NCBI RefSeq assembly: GCF_002259585.1
Contig: NZ_MWWS01000007.1
Span: forward strand, 44,066 to 108,065
Length of the DNA stretch: 64,000 nt
DNA from: Bombiscardovia coagulans
GTDB taxonomy: Bacteria; Actinomycetota; Actinomycetes; Actinomycetales; Bifidobacteriaceae
Reading direction: 5' to 3'
The first letter of the stretch is position 1; every line of letters begins with the position of its first letter. Made by a program: the position numbers and the translations under genes. The notes under the pieces were generated by a model that saw nothing but the letters and a program-made list of their open reading frames with translations, did no database searches and was not told the origin of the DNA. Of the stretch, positions 11,818 through 20,652 are shown one piece after another.

Positions 11818-12630
11818 TCAGTCCTCCTCTGGGTAGCTCTGGTTAATGTACACAGTCGTTAAAACAGCAAAAATGTAGGCCTGCAAAGCCGCCACAAACA
11901 TTTCGAATGCTGTCAGTGCAAAACCAAGACCAAACCAGCCAATGCCGGCAATAGCTAGAAAGTGGTTGCTTGCCTCGATAATGTAGAACTGAGTGAATGC
12001 CAAACAGATAGCCACTAAGAGATGGCCTGCAATCATGTTGGCGAAGAGTCGGATTGTAAGGGAAGCTGGTTTAATGATCAGCAATTCCAAGAGCTGGATC
12101 GGTGTCAGAATAATATAGAGAGGCCACGGTACGCCAGCTGGGAAGAGCTCCTGTTTTAAGTACTTCCACAATCCTTGCTCACGAATACCGGTTATCAGGT
12201 ATTGGAAAAGCGTCCACAAAGCAAACACTAAAGGCATTGTGATAGTGGCCGTTGCTGCGATATTCAAACCCGGTACGATACCGCATAGGTTGAAGACCAT
12301 CACGGTTAGAAAGACAGTTGTAACCATGGGAACATATTGGCGGCCCCTCAGCTCACCCATGACTTCATAAACAACTGAGTCTCTCACAAAATCTAAAAGC
12401 CACTCAATAGCACCCTGCCAACGCGATGGTATGAGTTTAGCTCGAGCTGCCGTAATGCCCAGTACTAAAAGAATAACGACCATTGCAATGAAACGAACCA
12501 GAATAATACGGTTCATAGCAAATGGAGTCCCCTGGAAAAGGATCTCTGGAGGCATGAAGTCATCGATACCGGGCAATTCCGGTTGAGAAGCTGCAAGGGT
12601 TAGCATGTCGCTCCCTACTCCTTGAAACAT
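11818..12630 (-). CDS. atpB: F1Fo ATP synthase subunit a
   Basis: A 270-residue polytopic Fo subunit forming the ion half-channels. The diagnostic segment KPASLTIRLFANMIAGHLL contains the essential Arg. ATG 12630 has GAGG upstream; an alternative ATG at 12606 follows GGGAG and would give 262 residues, and I cannot decide between them. It is the first gene of the operon. The promoter should lie at 12640-12840, which otherwise holds no gene. Confidence 0.95.
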   Translation of the reverse strand: MFQGVGSDMLTLAASQPELPGIDDFMPPEILFQGTPFAMNRIILVRFIAMVVILLVLGITAARAKLIPSRWQGAIEWLLDFVRDSVVYEVMGELRGRQYVPMVTTVFLTVMVFNLCGIVPGLNIAATATITMPLVFALWTLFQYLITGIREQGLWKYLKQELFPAGVPWPLYIILTPIQLLELLIIKPASLTIRLFANMIAGHLLVAICLAFTQFYIIEASNHFLAIAGIGWFGLGFALTAFEMFVAALQAYIFAVLTTVYINQSYPEED

Positions 12631-12850
12631 CTACCGCCTCCTGACAGTGGCACTTATGCTTACTGTAGCGCTAGTCGTCCCCATTCACCATTTACCACAG
12701 GAAACCAAACTACAGAGCTTGATTTCCTGGAGAGATACATGTAAATGTTATCGACGTAACAAAATACTCCTTTTTCGGGCGTATGGTAAATTAACTCAAT
12801 AAAAGTCTCTAATCAAGCCACATATACGGCGTTTCACTCAAGGCATCAAT

Positions 12851-12878
12851 TTGACATTAGCTCCAATGCAAGTATAGT
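12851..12878 (+). promoter_or_regulatory. sigma-A type promoter of the initiator tRNA
   Basis: TTGACA at 12851-12856, a 16-bp spacer, and TATAGT at 12873-12878. The -35 box is perfect and the -10 differs at one position. It lies about 25 bp before the mature tRNA 5' end, which fits a stable-RNA promoter. Confidence 0.8.
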
Positions 12879-12903
12879 AGACAGAGCTGCTTGTAGCAGC
12901 CGT

Positions 12904-12980
12904 CGCGGGGTGGAGCAGCTCGGTAGCTCGCTGGGCTCATAACCCAGAGGTCTCAGGTTCAAATCCTGACCCCGCTACCA
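12904..12980 (+). tRNA. initiator tRNA-fMet (CAT anticodon)
   Basis: A 77-nt cloverleaf with encoded CCA. The anticodon stem CTGGG/CCCAG carries the three consecutive G-C pairs typical of initiators, around the loop with CAT. The first acceptor pair is an unpaired C1/T72, another initiator hallmark (E. coli has C1/A72). D-loop AGCTCGGTAG and T-loop GGTTCAAATCC are canonical. It is a single gene flanked by its own promoter and terminator. Confidence 0.97.
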
Positions 12981-12982
12981 AG

Positions 12983-13011
12983 AAGCCCGGAATCCTAGTG
13001 GTTCCGGGCTT
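12983..13011 (+). terminator. rho-independent terminator of the initiator tRNA
   Basis: A 10-bp perfect stem (12983-12992 with 13002-13011) starting two bases after CCA, followed by T-rich sequence. It may also stop minus-strand transcription from the sugar-transport operon. Confidence 0.85.
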
Positions 13012-13143
13012 TTACTGTTTTTCTACTAGTTACACCCCAGCTTTTGCACCTCAGTCACCACTGCATACAGAAGCTGACCTTCTCAAACTCATCTACAGCC
13101 CCTAGTGGAGACCTTTTAGGCAGTTACAGGCTTTGCTGCGCAT

Positions 13144-13395
13144 TCAATCCTGGGAGGACTCACTTGAGGCAGGGGTGTCAGTGGAAACGGTTTTCTCTGC
13201 TGCTCTATTGACCTTCCAGGCACAACAACCGCAGTACATAGTAACCACACCCAGACATAATGAAAACACTATTGTCGACCAATGAAGGAGACTGCCATCC
13301 TTCGATGCTTCAACGAGGGATTGAACTAACCACAAGGCGCAAGCAAGGGCTGTTAACGCATACATTCTTGCTCGAGCTTTTCCCGTAATTTGCAT
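13144..13395 (-). CDS. small two-TM membrane protein, function unknown
   Basis: 83 residues from ATG 13395, which has GGAG six bases upstream; longer in-frame starts lack a ribosome site. Two hydrophobic segments (YALTALACALWLVQSLV and STIVFSLCLGVVTMYCGCCAW) are followed by a hydrophilic Ser/Thr/Glu tail. It lies about 110 bp after the sugar permease on the same strand and may be the last gene of that operon. I do not recognise a family. Confidence 0.6.
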   Translation of the reverse strand: MQITGKARARMYALTALACALWLVQSLVEASKDGSLLHWSTIVFSLCLGVVTMYCGCCAWKVNRAAEKTVSTDTPASSESSQD

Positions 13396-13503
13396 GATGT
13401 TCTCCATTTCATAAAGCCTGCATATTCCAGCAATGGGTACGCCCCGAGTCCACCTGGAAACTTGGCCCCGGGGCAATGCACTAGCAGTGGTTCGATAGTG
13501 CTA

Positions 13504-14739
13504 CTACTTCTTGGTCCGCTTAGACATCACATCAATAGCCACAGCCAACAGCAACACCAGACCCTTAATAGTCTTCACAATGGCTGTATCTACGCCCATA
13601 ATGGACAGACCCTGGTTGATGACACCCATAACGAATGCACCGACTACAGCACCAGGAATGGTTCCTATACCACCTGTAACAGCTGTTCCACCAATAAAGC
13701 AAGATGCTATAGCGTCCATTTCGAATTCCATACCAGCTTGCGCAGTTGCCGAAGCTAGGCGAGAAAGCATGCAGATAGCAGCCACAGCCGAGAGGAAGCC
13801 CATATGTACAAACAAGGTAAAATCAACTCGCTTGGCATTGATACCAGATAAGACTGCTGCCTTGCGATTACCACCCACCGCGTAAACATGACGACCGAAA
13901 ACTGTTCTGGTCAGGATGAAGTTGTACACGAGTACCAATACAGCAACAATAACCAGCATAATTGGGGTTCCGCCTTGGGTTTCATTGCCCGATGACGCAA
14001 GAAGGTAGGTAACGAAGGCAATCACCAGCGCAGCTACCGCGATTTTACCAATCATGAGTCCCTGAGATTCTGGTACTAAACCAACGGCTAGGGTCTTACG
14101 ACGCTTGGAAATCTGCGACCATGCATATGCGAGAATGCACAGAAGGCCAAGCACAATGGTCAAGCCGTCGAAGGGACCCCACCAGCCAAGAATGTTAGGA
14201 AGGTAATCACGAGCAATTCCCCTGAACTGCAAGGAGGTAATAGGAACTGACTCACCAACAATTACGGTCGCAAGACCACGGAAGATGAGCATGCCTGCAA
14301 GAGTAGTAATGAAGCCTGGTATGCCGACAATTGCAACCCAGAAGCCCTGCCAGACTCCAATAAGCAGACCAACAATCAAAGAAAGGAAGATGGCCACTAC
14401 CCAATTAACACCCATATGCTCCATGAGGATGGCACAGACACCGCCAATAAATGCAACCAAAGAGCCTACAGACAAATCAATATGGGTGGCAATAATAACC
14501 ATCACCATACCAATAGCCAGAATAATCACATATGCATTCTGCTGAATAAGCGAAACGAAGCTGTTCGGTTTTAGTAACACACCTTTCGTAAGTACTTCGA
14601 AGACGAGGACAATAACTACTAACGCACCAACGATGCCATACTGTCGAGCATTACTGGCTAGCGACGCCAGCATGCCTTCACCTGAACTGTTAGCATCTAC
14701 CTGATTTGGGGTTTTCTTCTTTGCAACTGGCGAGTTCAT
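13504..14739 (-). CDS. gguB: multiple-monosaccharide ABC transporter permease (GguB type)
   Basis: 411 residues from ATG 14739, which overlaps the gguA stop (ATGA) and has a GGGAG site upstream. It has about ten TM segments, with the BPD_transp_2 family features THIDLSVGSLVAFIGG and IGGTAVTGGIGTIPGAVVGAFVMGVINQGLSIMGV. The length (about 400 against about 330 for RbsC) fits the GguB/MmsB subgroup. It forms the membrane channel for sugars delivered by the ChvE-like protein and is energised by GguA. Confidence 0.88.
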   Translation of the reverse strand: MNSPVAKKKTPNQVDANSSGEGMLASLASNARQYGIVGALVVIVLVFEVLTKGVLLKPNSFVSLIQQNAYVIILAIGMVMVIIATHIDLSVGSLVAFIGGVCAILMEHMGVNWVVAIFLSLIVGLLIGVWQGFWVAIVGIPGFITTLAGMLIFRGLATVIVGESVPITSLQFRGIARDYLPNILGWWGPFDGLTIVLGLLCILAYAWSQISKRRKTLAVGLVPESQGLMIGKIAVAALVIAFVTYLLASSGNETQGGTPIMLVIVAVLVLVYNFILTRTVFGRHVYAVGGNRKAAVLSGINAKRVDFTLFVHMGFLSAVAAICMLSRLASATAQAGMEFEMDAIASCFIGGTAVTGGIGTIPGAVVGAFVMGVINQGLSIMGVDTAIVKTIKGLVLLLAVAIDVMSKRTKK

Positions 14740-16292
14740 CGCGTCGCCACTCCCTTCTTTTCTTGGGTCATGCCCTTCATAAGATATTCCTGTGAGAAAT
14801 TCCGACGTTCCACATTGTCGGTAATTACGCCTTGACTGACGGTGTAAATTCGATCGCATATGCCGATCAGTTCTGGAAGTTCAGAAGATATAACGATGAC
14901 AGCCTTGCCTTCATCAACAAGTCGGTCAATAATTTCGTATATCTCATACTTTGCGCCCACATCTATACCTCGAGTAGGCTCATCCAGAATTAACACATCA
15001 GGGTCTGCAATAACCCACTTTGCTAAAACAACTTTTTGCTGATTACCACCAGAAAGCGTCGAAACTGGTACGTCAATATTGCTGCACTTGATCTTGAAAT
15101 CCTTCCGGTACTCTTCGACTTCAGTGCGTTCAATATTTCCATCCATCACCCCGTACCGACTCATTTTTTCTAATGATGCGAGGGCAGCATTCTCTCTGAT
15201 ATTTTGCAAAAGATTGAGGCCGTACACTTTGCGGTCCTCTGTAGCGTATGCTAGGCCTGCGTTAATGGCGGACTGCACGTTATGCAGCTCTACTTCTCGA
15301 CCGTTTATTTCAAGGCTTCCACTAATGTGGCTACCATAGGAACGCCCGAAAATACTCATTGCCATTTCGGTTCTGCCTGCACCCATTAAACCGGCGAGCC
15401 CTACGATTTCCCCGCGTCGCACGACCAAGTTTGCATGGTCTACAACGACTCTGGATGTATCGAGAGGATGGTAAACAGTCCAGTCTTTTACACGGAAAAC
15501 TTCTTCGCCAATATGCGGCTCATGCACCGGATACAGGTTTGTCAGCTCTCTACCGACCATCTTCTGGATGAGGACATCTTGGTCAAGGGGATGTTCGGAA
15601 TCAATACGAATCGAACCCACTGTTGAACCGTCTCGGATTACAGTAATACCGTCTGCAACTTCTCCTACTTCACCCAACTTATGGGTAATGAGAATACTCG
15701 TAACACCTTGCTCGTCCCTCAGCTGACGAACTAGGTTGAGAAGGTGCTCGGAATCTTCATCGTTAAGAGCAGCAGTCGGTTCATCTAATATCAAGAGCCG
15801 AACATTCTTGGATAGAGCTTTGGCAATCTCCACCAGCTGTTGTTTGCCAACGCCAATATCCATGATTTTTGTATCTGGGTCTTCGTCGAGTCCAACTCGT
15901 TCCAGCAGTTGCATGGCCTTAGCTCTGGTAGCATTCCAATCAATAACTCCACCATTAGCTTGTTCATTACCCATAAAGATGTTTTCAGCAATTGACAAGA
16001 AAGGGCTCAACGCCAGTTCTTGGTGGATAATGACAATACCGTCAGCTTCAGAATCGTTGATGGTGTGATACTGGCATTGCTTACCGTCAAATTCGATCTC
16101 ACCACCATAAGAACCATATGGGTATACACCTGATAGCACGTTCATCAACGTTGACTTGCCAGCACCATTTTCACCACAAATGGCGTGAATTTCCCCCTTA
16201 TGCACCTCCATAGTGACACCAGACAATGCTTTAACCGCTCCAAAGCTCTTGGTGATGTTATTCATATGTAAGATGATGTCTTCTTGAGTCAC
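14736..16292 (-). CDS. gguA: multiple-monosaccharide ABC transporter ATPase (GguA type), two ABC domains
   Basis: 518 residues with two fused ATPase domains. Domain 1 has GENGAGKST (about residue 40), a divergent signature (IGVGKQQ) and LLILDEPTAAL. Domain 2 has a degenerate P-loop (GLMGAGRTE), a good signature (LSGGNQQ) and VLILDEPTRGID. This asymmetry is normal for the RbsA/XylG/GguA family. The start is a GTG eight bases after AGGAGG. A perfect palindrome separates it from chvE, and its stop is coupled to gguB. Confidence 0.92.
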   Translation of the reverse strand: MTQEDIILHMNNITKSFGAVKALSGVTMEVHKGEIHAICGENGAGKSTLMNVLSGVYPYGSYGGEIEFDGKQCQYHTINDSEADGIVIIHQELALSPFLSIAENIFMGNEQANGGVIDWNATRAKAMQLLERVGLDEDPDTKIMDIGVGKQQLVEIAKALSKNVRLLILDEPTAALNDEDSEHLLNLVRQLRDEQGVTSILITHKLGEVGEVADGITVIRDGSTVGSIRIDSEHPLDQDVLIQKMVGRELTNLYPVHEPHIGEEVFRVKDWTVYHPLDTSRVVVDHANLVVRRGEIVGLAGLMGAGRTEMAMSIFGRSYGSHISGSLEINGREVELHNVQSAINAGLAYATEDRKVYGLNLLQNIRENAALASLEKMSRYGVMDGNIERTEVEEYRKDFKIKCSNIDVPVSTLSGGNQQKVVLAKWVIADPDVLILDEPTRGIDVGAKYEIYEIIDRLVDEGKAVIVISSELPELIGICDRIYTVSQGVITDNVERRNFSQEYLMKGMTQEKKGVATR

Positions 16293-16314
16293 AATTATTA
16301 CCTCCTGTCCTCAC

Positions 16315-16342
16315 CGGGAACTACCTGTACAGGTAGTTCCCG
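16315..16342 (-). repeat. perfect 28-bp palindrome in the chvE-gguA intercistronic gap
   Basis: Two 14-base arms with no loop beyond the central GTAC; each arm is the exact reverse complement of the other. On the minus strand the stem is followed by GGTGAGGACAGG, not a T-tract, so it is unlikely to be a full terminator. Such hairpins after binding-protein genes usually stabilise the upstream mRNA or cut read-through, giving more binding protein than transporter. Confidence 0.75.
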
Positions 16343-16362
16343 CTTGACAGACATATCTACGT

Positions 16363-17517
16363 TTACTTGGTCAACTGGTCGAATCGTTCCTGAGTAAGGT
16401 ATTTTGCCTTAACGAGGTCAGCGAGATTCTTTTGGGTGATTCCCTGAGGTTCAAGAAGCTTGGAAGGTACGTCTACAGAATTGTTGTTGAACTTGCCATT
16501 AAGTCCAGATACGTTTTTACCTTGCGCTATTTCAAGAATCATGTCGTATACAGCGTCAGCCAGCTTGTTCACATCCTTGAAGACTGTCTCTCCCTGCAAG
16601 CCTTTTGAAATATTTGACACCGCAATTTCCATAGCATCTTGTCCGGTGATTTTTGGCCAGTTATCTGAGTTCGGCCGCATATCTGGTCGCTTGGACTGTA
16701 TTGCGTTAATAACTCCCTGAGAGATGCCGTCGTAAGGGCTGAGCACAGCATCCAACTTCTCGCCATGAGCGTAGGTTGAATCAAGGATAGACTCCATGTC
16801 TTTTTGCGCCTGTTCAGTTTTCCATGACTGTACTGATATCTTCTGCCAATCAGCAACCTTAAAGTCCTTGCTTACACCACCACCATGCTGGGATGGGCTC
16901 ACCAAGACACCAGATTGGAAGTATGGTTGCAGTAACTCCCAAGCTCCTTTGAAGAAGAACTTGGCATTGTTGTCGTCCGGCGAACCAGAGAAAAGTTCGA
17001 CGTTATAGGGACCTTTTGCGCCTGACTTTAGCCCAAGCTGATCGATCAGCCAGTTTGCTTCCAAAACTCCAGTCTGCTCCAGCTGGAACGTTGCATAATA
17101 GTCAACTGCTTTGGTGTTCATAATCAACCTGTCATAGGCAATCACCTTAGCACCAGCGTCTTTGGCCTTTTCAACAGCAGGCCCCACTGCGGTTCCATCC
17201 TTGGAAGCTACAACAACGATTTTTGCTCCCTTGTTCACCATATTCTCAATATCAGCATTTTGCTGGGCCGGTTTGTCGTCAGCAAAAGAGAGCACAACCT
17301 TATACCCAGCTTTCTCTAGCTTAGCTTTCAGGTTGTTACCATCCTTATTCCAACGTTCTTCTGACTTCGTTGGCATAGAGATACCGATAGTTCCACCCTT
17401 TTCCATTGCTTCGGAACTACCTGTTCCCCTAGTTGAACGAGTGCCACCGCATGCACCCAGAGCAGCCAACATGGTGATGCCCAATGCTGCCGCCAGGACC
17501 CGCTTCACGGTTCTCAT
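16363..17517 (-). CDS. chvE: ChvE-like sugar-binding lipoprotein
   Basis: 384 residues from ATG 17517, five bases after AAGGAG. It has a lipoprotein signal with LGAC (about residues 20-23), then a type I periplasmic-binding-protein fold: IGISMPTKSEERW, VNKGAKIVVVASKDGTAVGPAVEKAKDAGAKVIAYDRL, LDAVLSPYDGISQG and WPKITGQDA. These match ChvE/MmsE proteins that bind several monosaccharides (galactose, glucose, arabinose, xylose); the actual ligand cannot be read from the sequence. It is the first gene of the operon, driven from the promoter-operator at 17593-17629. Confidence 0.9.
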   Translation of the reverse strand: MRTVKRVLAAALGITMLAALGACGGTRSTRGTGSSEAMEKGGTIGISMPTKSEERWNKDGNNLKAKLEKAGYKVVLSFADDKPAQQNADIENMVNKGAKIVVVASKDGTAVGPAVEKAKDAGAKVIAYDRLIMNTKAVDYYATFQLEQTGVLEANWLIDQLGLKSGAKGPYNVELFSGSPDDNNAKFFFKGAWELLQPYFQSGVLVSPSQHGGGVSKDFKVADWQKISVQSWKTEQAQKDMESILDSTYAHGEKLDAVLSPYDGISQGVINAIQSKRPDMRPNSDNWPKITGQDAMEIAVSNISKGLQGETVFKDVNKLADAVYDMILEIAQGKNVSGLNGKFNNNSVDVPSKLLEPQGITQKNLADLVKAKYLTQERFDQLTK

Positions 17518-17592
17518 AGAAACTCCTTCATCTTTGAAATCCTCTGGTGGGCAACCATGCCCACGAATCCTCATTCTTTGAGGTCTGGTAAT

Positions 17593-17629
17593 AGCATACA
17601 ATATTGCGTTCAAGACTTCAACACAATAT
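17593..17629 (-). promoter_or_regulatory. chvE-operon promoter with embedded 29-bp inverted repeat (candidate ROK operator)
   Basis: Minus-strand -35 TTGAAG (17616-17621) and -10 TATGCT (17593-17598) are exactly 17 bp apart. Centred on 17615 is an inverted repeat spanning 17601-17629 in which 12 of 14 base pairs match; arms in the form ATATTG-n-GTT-n-AAG and its complement. It covers the -35 box and most of the spacer, so a bound protein would block RNA polymerase. The divergent ROK regulator 160 bp away is the obvious candidate. Operator identity is inference. Confidence 0.6.
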
Positions 17630-17784
17630 GTAAAAAATTACCACTATGAGTTTGAATAGTAAATTAAAACGAACGTGCAGGCCCTCTCCCATATGCATTG
17701 ACAACGAGGAAGCAGTGCCCTCACGTCCATACATATGCTCAATAAATGCACCACTTTCGTCACTCCCGATTACACTAGTACTTT

Positions 17785-18978
17785 ATGGCACATCGTTTGT
17801 TTGGATCCCAAACCTCTCTGCGCGAAGCAAATCGCGTCTTGTTGTTGGACACAATCAGACGATTTGGCGCCATGACGCAGATCGAACTAGCAGAAAATAC
17901 AGGACTTTCAACTGCAACCGTTTCAAATCTCGTCCGCCAGATGAGCGATCAAGGTCTGCTGGAGACATCGGTAACGACCCACAATGGTCGAAGGGCAACG
18001 TTGGTTATGCTCACTAGGCAGAAAGGCATAGGAGCAGGTCTGTATATCGGCCGACGTGATATGAGACTTGAAATTATCGATTCCTCGCACACCATTTTGT
18101 CCGAGCACAATCTACCACTGCCCAACCATCACAAGCCAGACACCACCATAGAGCGAGCTGTAATCCTCATTGGAGAAACACTCACTTCCATTGGAGCGCG
18201 AGCAGATGAACTCGTTGGTTTAGATATAGCCCTGGGCGCTCCAGTGGATTGCAGGACACACCAGCTGGCCATTCCTGGCATTCTCAAAGGCTGGGATAAC
18301 CAAGATGTTAAAGGAGCTTTTGCAGAAGCACTCAATGTTCCAGTTAACGTCGACAATGATGCAAATTATGCTGCACTCGTGGAATTGCGATTAGGGGCAG
18401 CAACAGGTAAAAGACACTTTGTTTACGTTCAAGCCAATGACGGCGTTGGAGCTGGCATAGTAATGAATAGCGAAATCTGGAGAGGCACAACTGGCCTTGC
18501 AGGTGAAATCGGTCACGTGCAGGTAGACCCTCTCGGCGATATCTGCATTTGTGGAAACAGAGGCTGCCTCAATACAGTGGTGAACGAAAACAGACTTGTT
18601 TCACTTTTAAGTGTCACGCATGGAGCCATGAATATGGAGAGCCTCGTGGGCAGCGTCAATAAGGGGGATCCTGGTTGCCGCCGTATCGTTGCTGATGCAG
18701 CTATCAGGATCGGCAACGTTGTTGCAGACTTATGCAACGCCGTAGATCCCCAAGTAGTCATTCTCGGTGGCATGCTCAGTGCCACTGGTTCAGTCTTCTT
18801 AGATCCCTTACAAGAAACACTACAACGAATGTTATTCCCAGATGCCATGGTTCCTATGGAAGTTCTACCTGCACGCTATCCCATAACCGGATCAGCTCTC
18901 GGAGCAGCTATGATGGCAGTTGACAGGGTAAACGAACACATAGCAGTGTCCACCAAGTCCACAGAGCAATCATCGTAA
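17785..18978 (+). CDS. ROK-family transcriptional regulator (NagC/XylR type)
   Basis: 397 residues. The N-terminal 70 or so residues form a winged helix-turn-helix (MTQIELAENTGLSTATVSNLVRQMSDQGLLE). The sugar-binding/kinase-like part shows VNVDNDANYAAL, GVGAGIVMN, GLAGEIGHVQVDP and the zinc cluster CICGNRGCLN, in which the usual final Glu of CxCGxxGCxE is Asn. ROK repressors leave DNA when a sugar binds. No Shine-Dalgarno is visible before ATG 17785, so the transcript may be leaderless. It is divergent from chvE, followed immediately by the orphan ABC ATPase, and likely controls this locus. Confidence 0.9.
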   Translation: MAHRLFGSQTSLREANRVLLLDTIRRFGAMTQIELAENTGLSTATVSNLVRQMSDQGLLETSVTTHNGRRATLVMLTRQKGIGAGLYIGRRDMRLEIIDSSHTILSEHNLPLPNHHKPDTTIERAVILIGETLTSIGARADELVGLDIALGAPVDCRTHQLAIPGILKGWDNQDVKGAFAEALNVPVNVDNDANYAALVELRLGAATGKRHFVYVQANDGVGAGIVMNSEIWRGTTGLAGEIGHVQVDPLGDICICGNRGCLNTVVNENRLVSLLSVTHGAMNMESLVGSVNKGDPGCRRIVADAAIRIGNVVADLCNAVDPQVVILGGMLSATGSVFLDPLQETLQRMLFPDAMVPMEVLPARYPITGSALGAAMMAVDRVNEHIAVSTKSTEQSS

Positions 18979-18992
18979 AGGAGGTGGTTGAG

Positions 18993-19850
18993 TTGCATGA
19001 TGCCGCACCATTAATGGAGATGAGTGACATCTCGATACAGTTTGGATTGGTACCAGCTCTTAAGCAAGTAAATCTATCTATAGGTAGGCACGAAGTTTTA
19101 GCCATCGTTGGCGACAATGGAGCTGGAAAGTCTACTCTAGTTAAAATTATGTCAGGACTCATTCACCCTGCTTCTGGCACACTGTTTTGGAAGGGCAAAG
19201 AGGTCAGCATACCCACCATCCGAGCAGCAGCACAACTTGGTATTGCTGCCGTCTTTCAAAGCCAAGACTTCTGCGATAATTTGGATGTTTCAGCCAACCT
19301 ATTCTTAGGCAAAGAACTCACCAACAAGCATCTGCGGCGAAATGATGAAGCTATGCAGAAAAAAAGCAGGGAAATCCTTCACTCTCTTTCTGCCGCAATC
19401 CGGGTCGGACAACCTATGTCCTCTCTATCGCTAGGGCAAAAACAAACAGTTTCAATAGCCCGAACCTTATTAAATAACCCAGATTTAATTCTCTTGGACG
19501 AACCAACTTCATCATTATCAGTCATGCAAACAGCCGAAATACTGAGCTATATTAAGCGCATGAAGTCAGAAGGTCGCAGTGTAGTCATGATTTGCCATGA
19601 TCTTCCTGATGTTTTCGCAGTTGCAGACCGTATAGCTGTCATGAGACAGGGACGGTTGGTGAGCGCCCTCAATACTGCTCACACCTCATACGAGACCATA
19701 ATTGCCTTGTTATCTGGGATGGATCCCGGAGAAGTTATGAACGAACAAGAGCATCGTGATGCACTGACCAATATTACGGCTCGAACACAAGCTTTGAAAG
19801 GCACCCGCACTTTACCATTAAACGAACCAAGAGAACAGGAATCGGTATGA
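18993..19850 (+). CDS. orphan single-domain sugar-type ABC ATPase (FrcA/RbsA-N like)
   Basis: 285 residues from a TTG at 18993, eight bases after a full AAAGGAGGTG site; the GTG at 18984 lies inside that site and is not a start. It has P-loop GDNGAGKST, Q-loop AAVFQSQD, a modified signature LSLGQKQ, Walker B LILLDEPTSSLS and the H-loop MICHDLPD. It resembles the first half of RbsA/GguA and the fructose-system FrcA. No permease or binding protein accompanies it. It is coupled to the ROK gene upstream and to the membrane protein downstream (ATGA). It might serve GguB or a permease elsewhere. Confidence 0.82.
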   Translation: MHDAAPLMEMSDISIQFGLVPALKQVNLSIGRHEVLAIVGDNGAGKSTLVKIMSGLIHPASGTLFWKGKEVSIPTIRAAAQLGIAAVFQSQDFCDNLDVSANLFLGKELTNKHLRRNDEAMQKKSREILHSLSAAIRVGQPMSSLSLGQKQTVSIARTLLNNPDLILLDEPTSSLSVMQTAEILSYIKRMKSEGRSVVMICHDLPDVFAVADRIAVMRQGRLVSALNTAHTSYETIIALLSGMDPGEVMNEQEHRDALTNITARTQALKGTRTLPLNEPREQESV

Positions 19851-20197
19851 CAACAATCGACTATGCCATTATTATCATTCCAGGCGCCATCACCTTGCTT
19901 GTCGGTTTCTTCCTAGGATTACTCCCCTTACAGAACGATCAACTGACTTCTTCGCAGAAGTCATGGTCCCAAGTGGTCTCGTTAATTGGCATTGGACTCG
20001 TTGTCATTCTCATTTTTCTTGGAAAGAACACTGCCTCTTGGATATGTATTGGAACGATGGTCTTAGGACTGCTTATTGCCATACTTCCACCCATCAAACG
20101 AGCCATGCTTACCCGTTTTTCCTGGTTCCACCCACAACCAACTTCCAACAAAAGCCGGAATATGGAAAAAGGTAACAACAATAGGCAAGATAAGTGA
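19847..20197 (+). CDS. small three-TM membrane protein, function unknown
   Basis: 116 residues with three hydrophobic segments (IIIPGAITLLVGFFLGLL, VSLIGIGLVVILIFLG, ICIGTMVLGLLIAILP) and a basic, Asn/Lys-rich cytoplasmic tail. The start overlaps the ABC ATPase stop (ATGA). It is too small and too different to be a standard sugar permease. It is the last gene of the ROK operon and its role is unknown. Confidence 0.6.
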   Translation: MTTIDYAIIIIPGAITLLVGFFLGLLPLQNDQLTSSQKSWSQVVSLIGIGLVVILIFLGKNTASWICIGTMVLGLLIAILPPIKRAMLTRFSWFHPQPTSNKSRNMEKGNNNRQDK

Positions 20198-20652
20198 ATA
20201 GCAAACAACTTGTTTCCTGATTAATATTCCCCCAGTTTCCTGCTAACACTTCGATTATTCACACAATCGACCAACCTTTGCTTACACCTGTCAGGAATAC
20301 AGCCAGACAGCAGATTTTATACGAGGAATATCCAAAAATCATAAACAACAATAGATATATTGCACATACCTGCCAGCAATGCCCAAGATATGAAGAGCAT
20401 CAAACCAATATGCACCCCCTACTCTTACACAAGTTCACAGCAGTAATACTCTAGCCAGTACCAGTGCTACGTAACAATATTCATATCTTTTGGAATTCAC
20501 TGCTTGCACTTAACAACCAACCGCGAAACGAGCTGCTCATCACACCAGGTGGCAAGTGAGAACCAATCGAACCGGAGATAGACTGCGGCAGGAGCAACTA
20601 CCAATTTTTGCCGCAGTCTTCTACTGTTGACTATCAAAGGCAAGCTCTGCTT
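20198..20652. other. 455-bp intergenic region between convergent genes
   Basis: AT-rich, with stops in all frames and no gene visible. The only clear structure is the hairpin near its right end (20581-20618). Confidence 0.6.
20581..20618. terminator. hairpin between convergent transcripts
   Basis: A perfect 10-bp stem (20581-20590 with 20609-20618) around an 18-base loop. Neither side has a strong T-tract, so termination efficiency is uncertain. The position, 35 bp past the adhesin stop, suits a minus-strand terminator. Confidence 0.5.
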
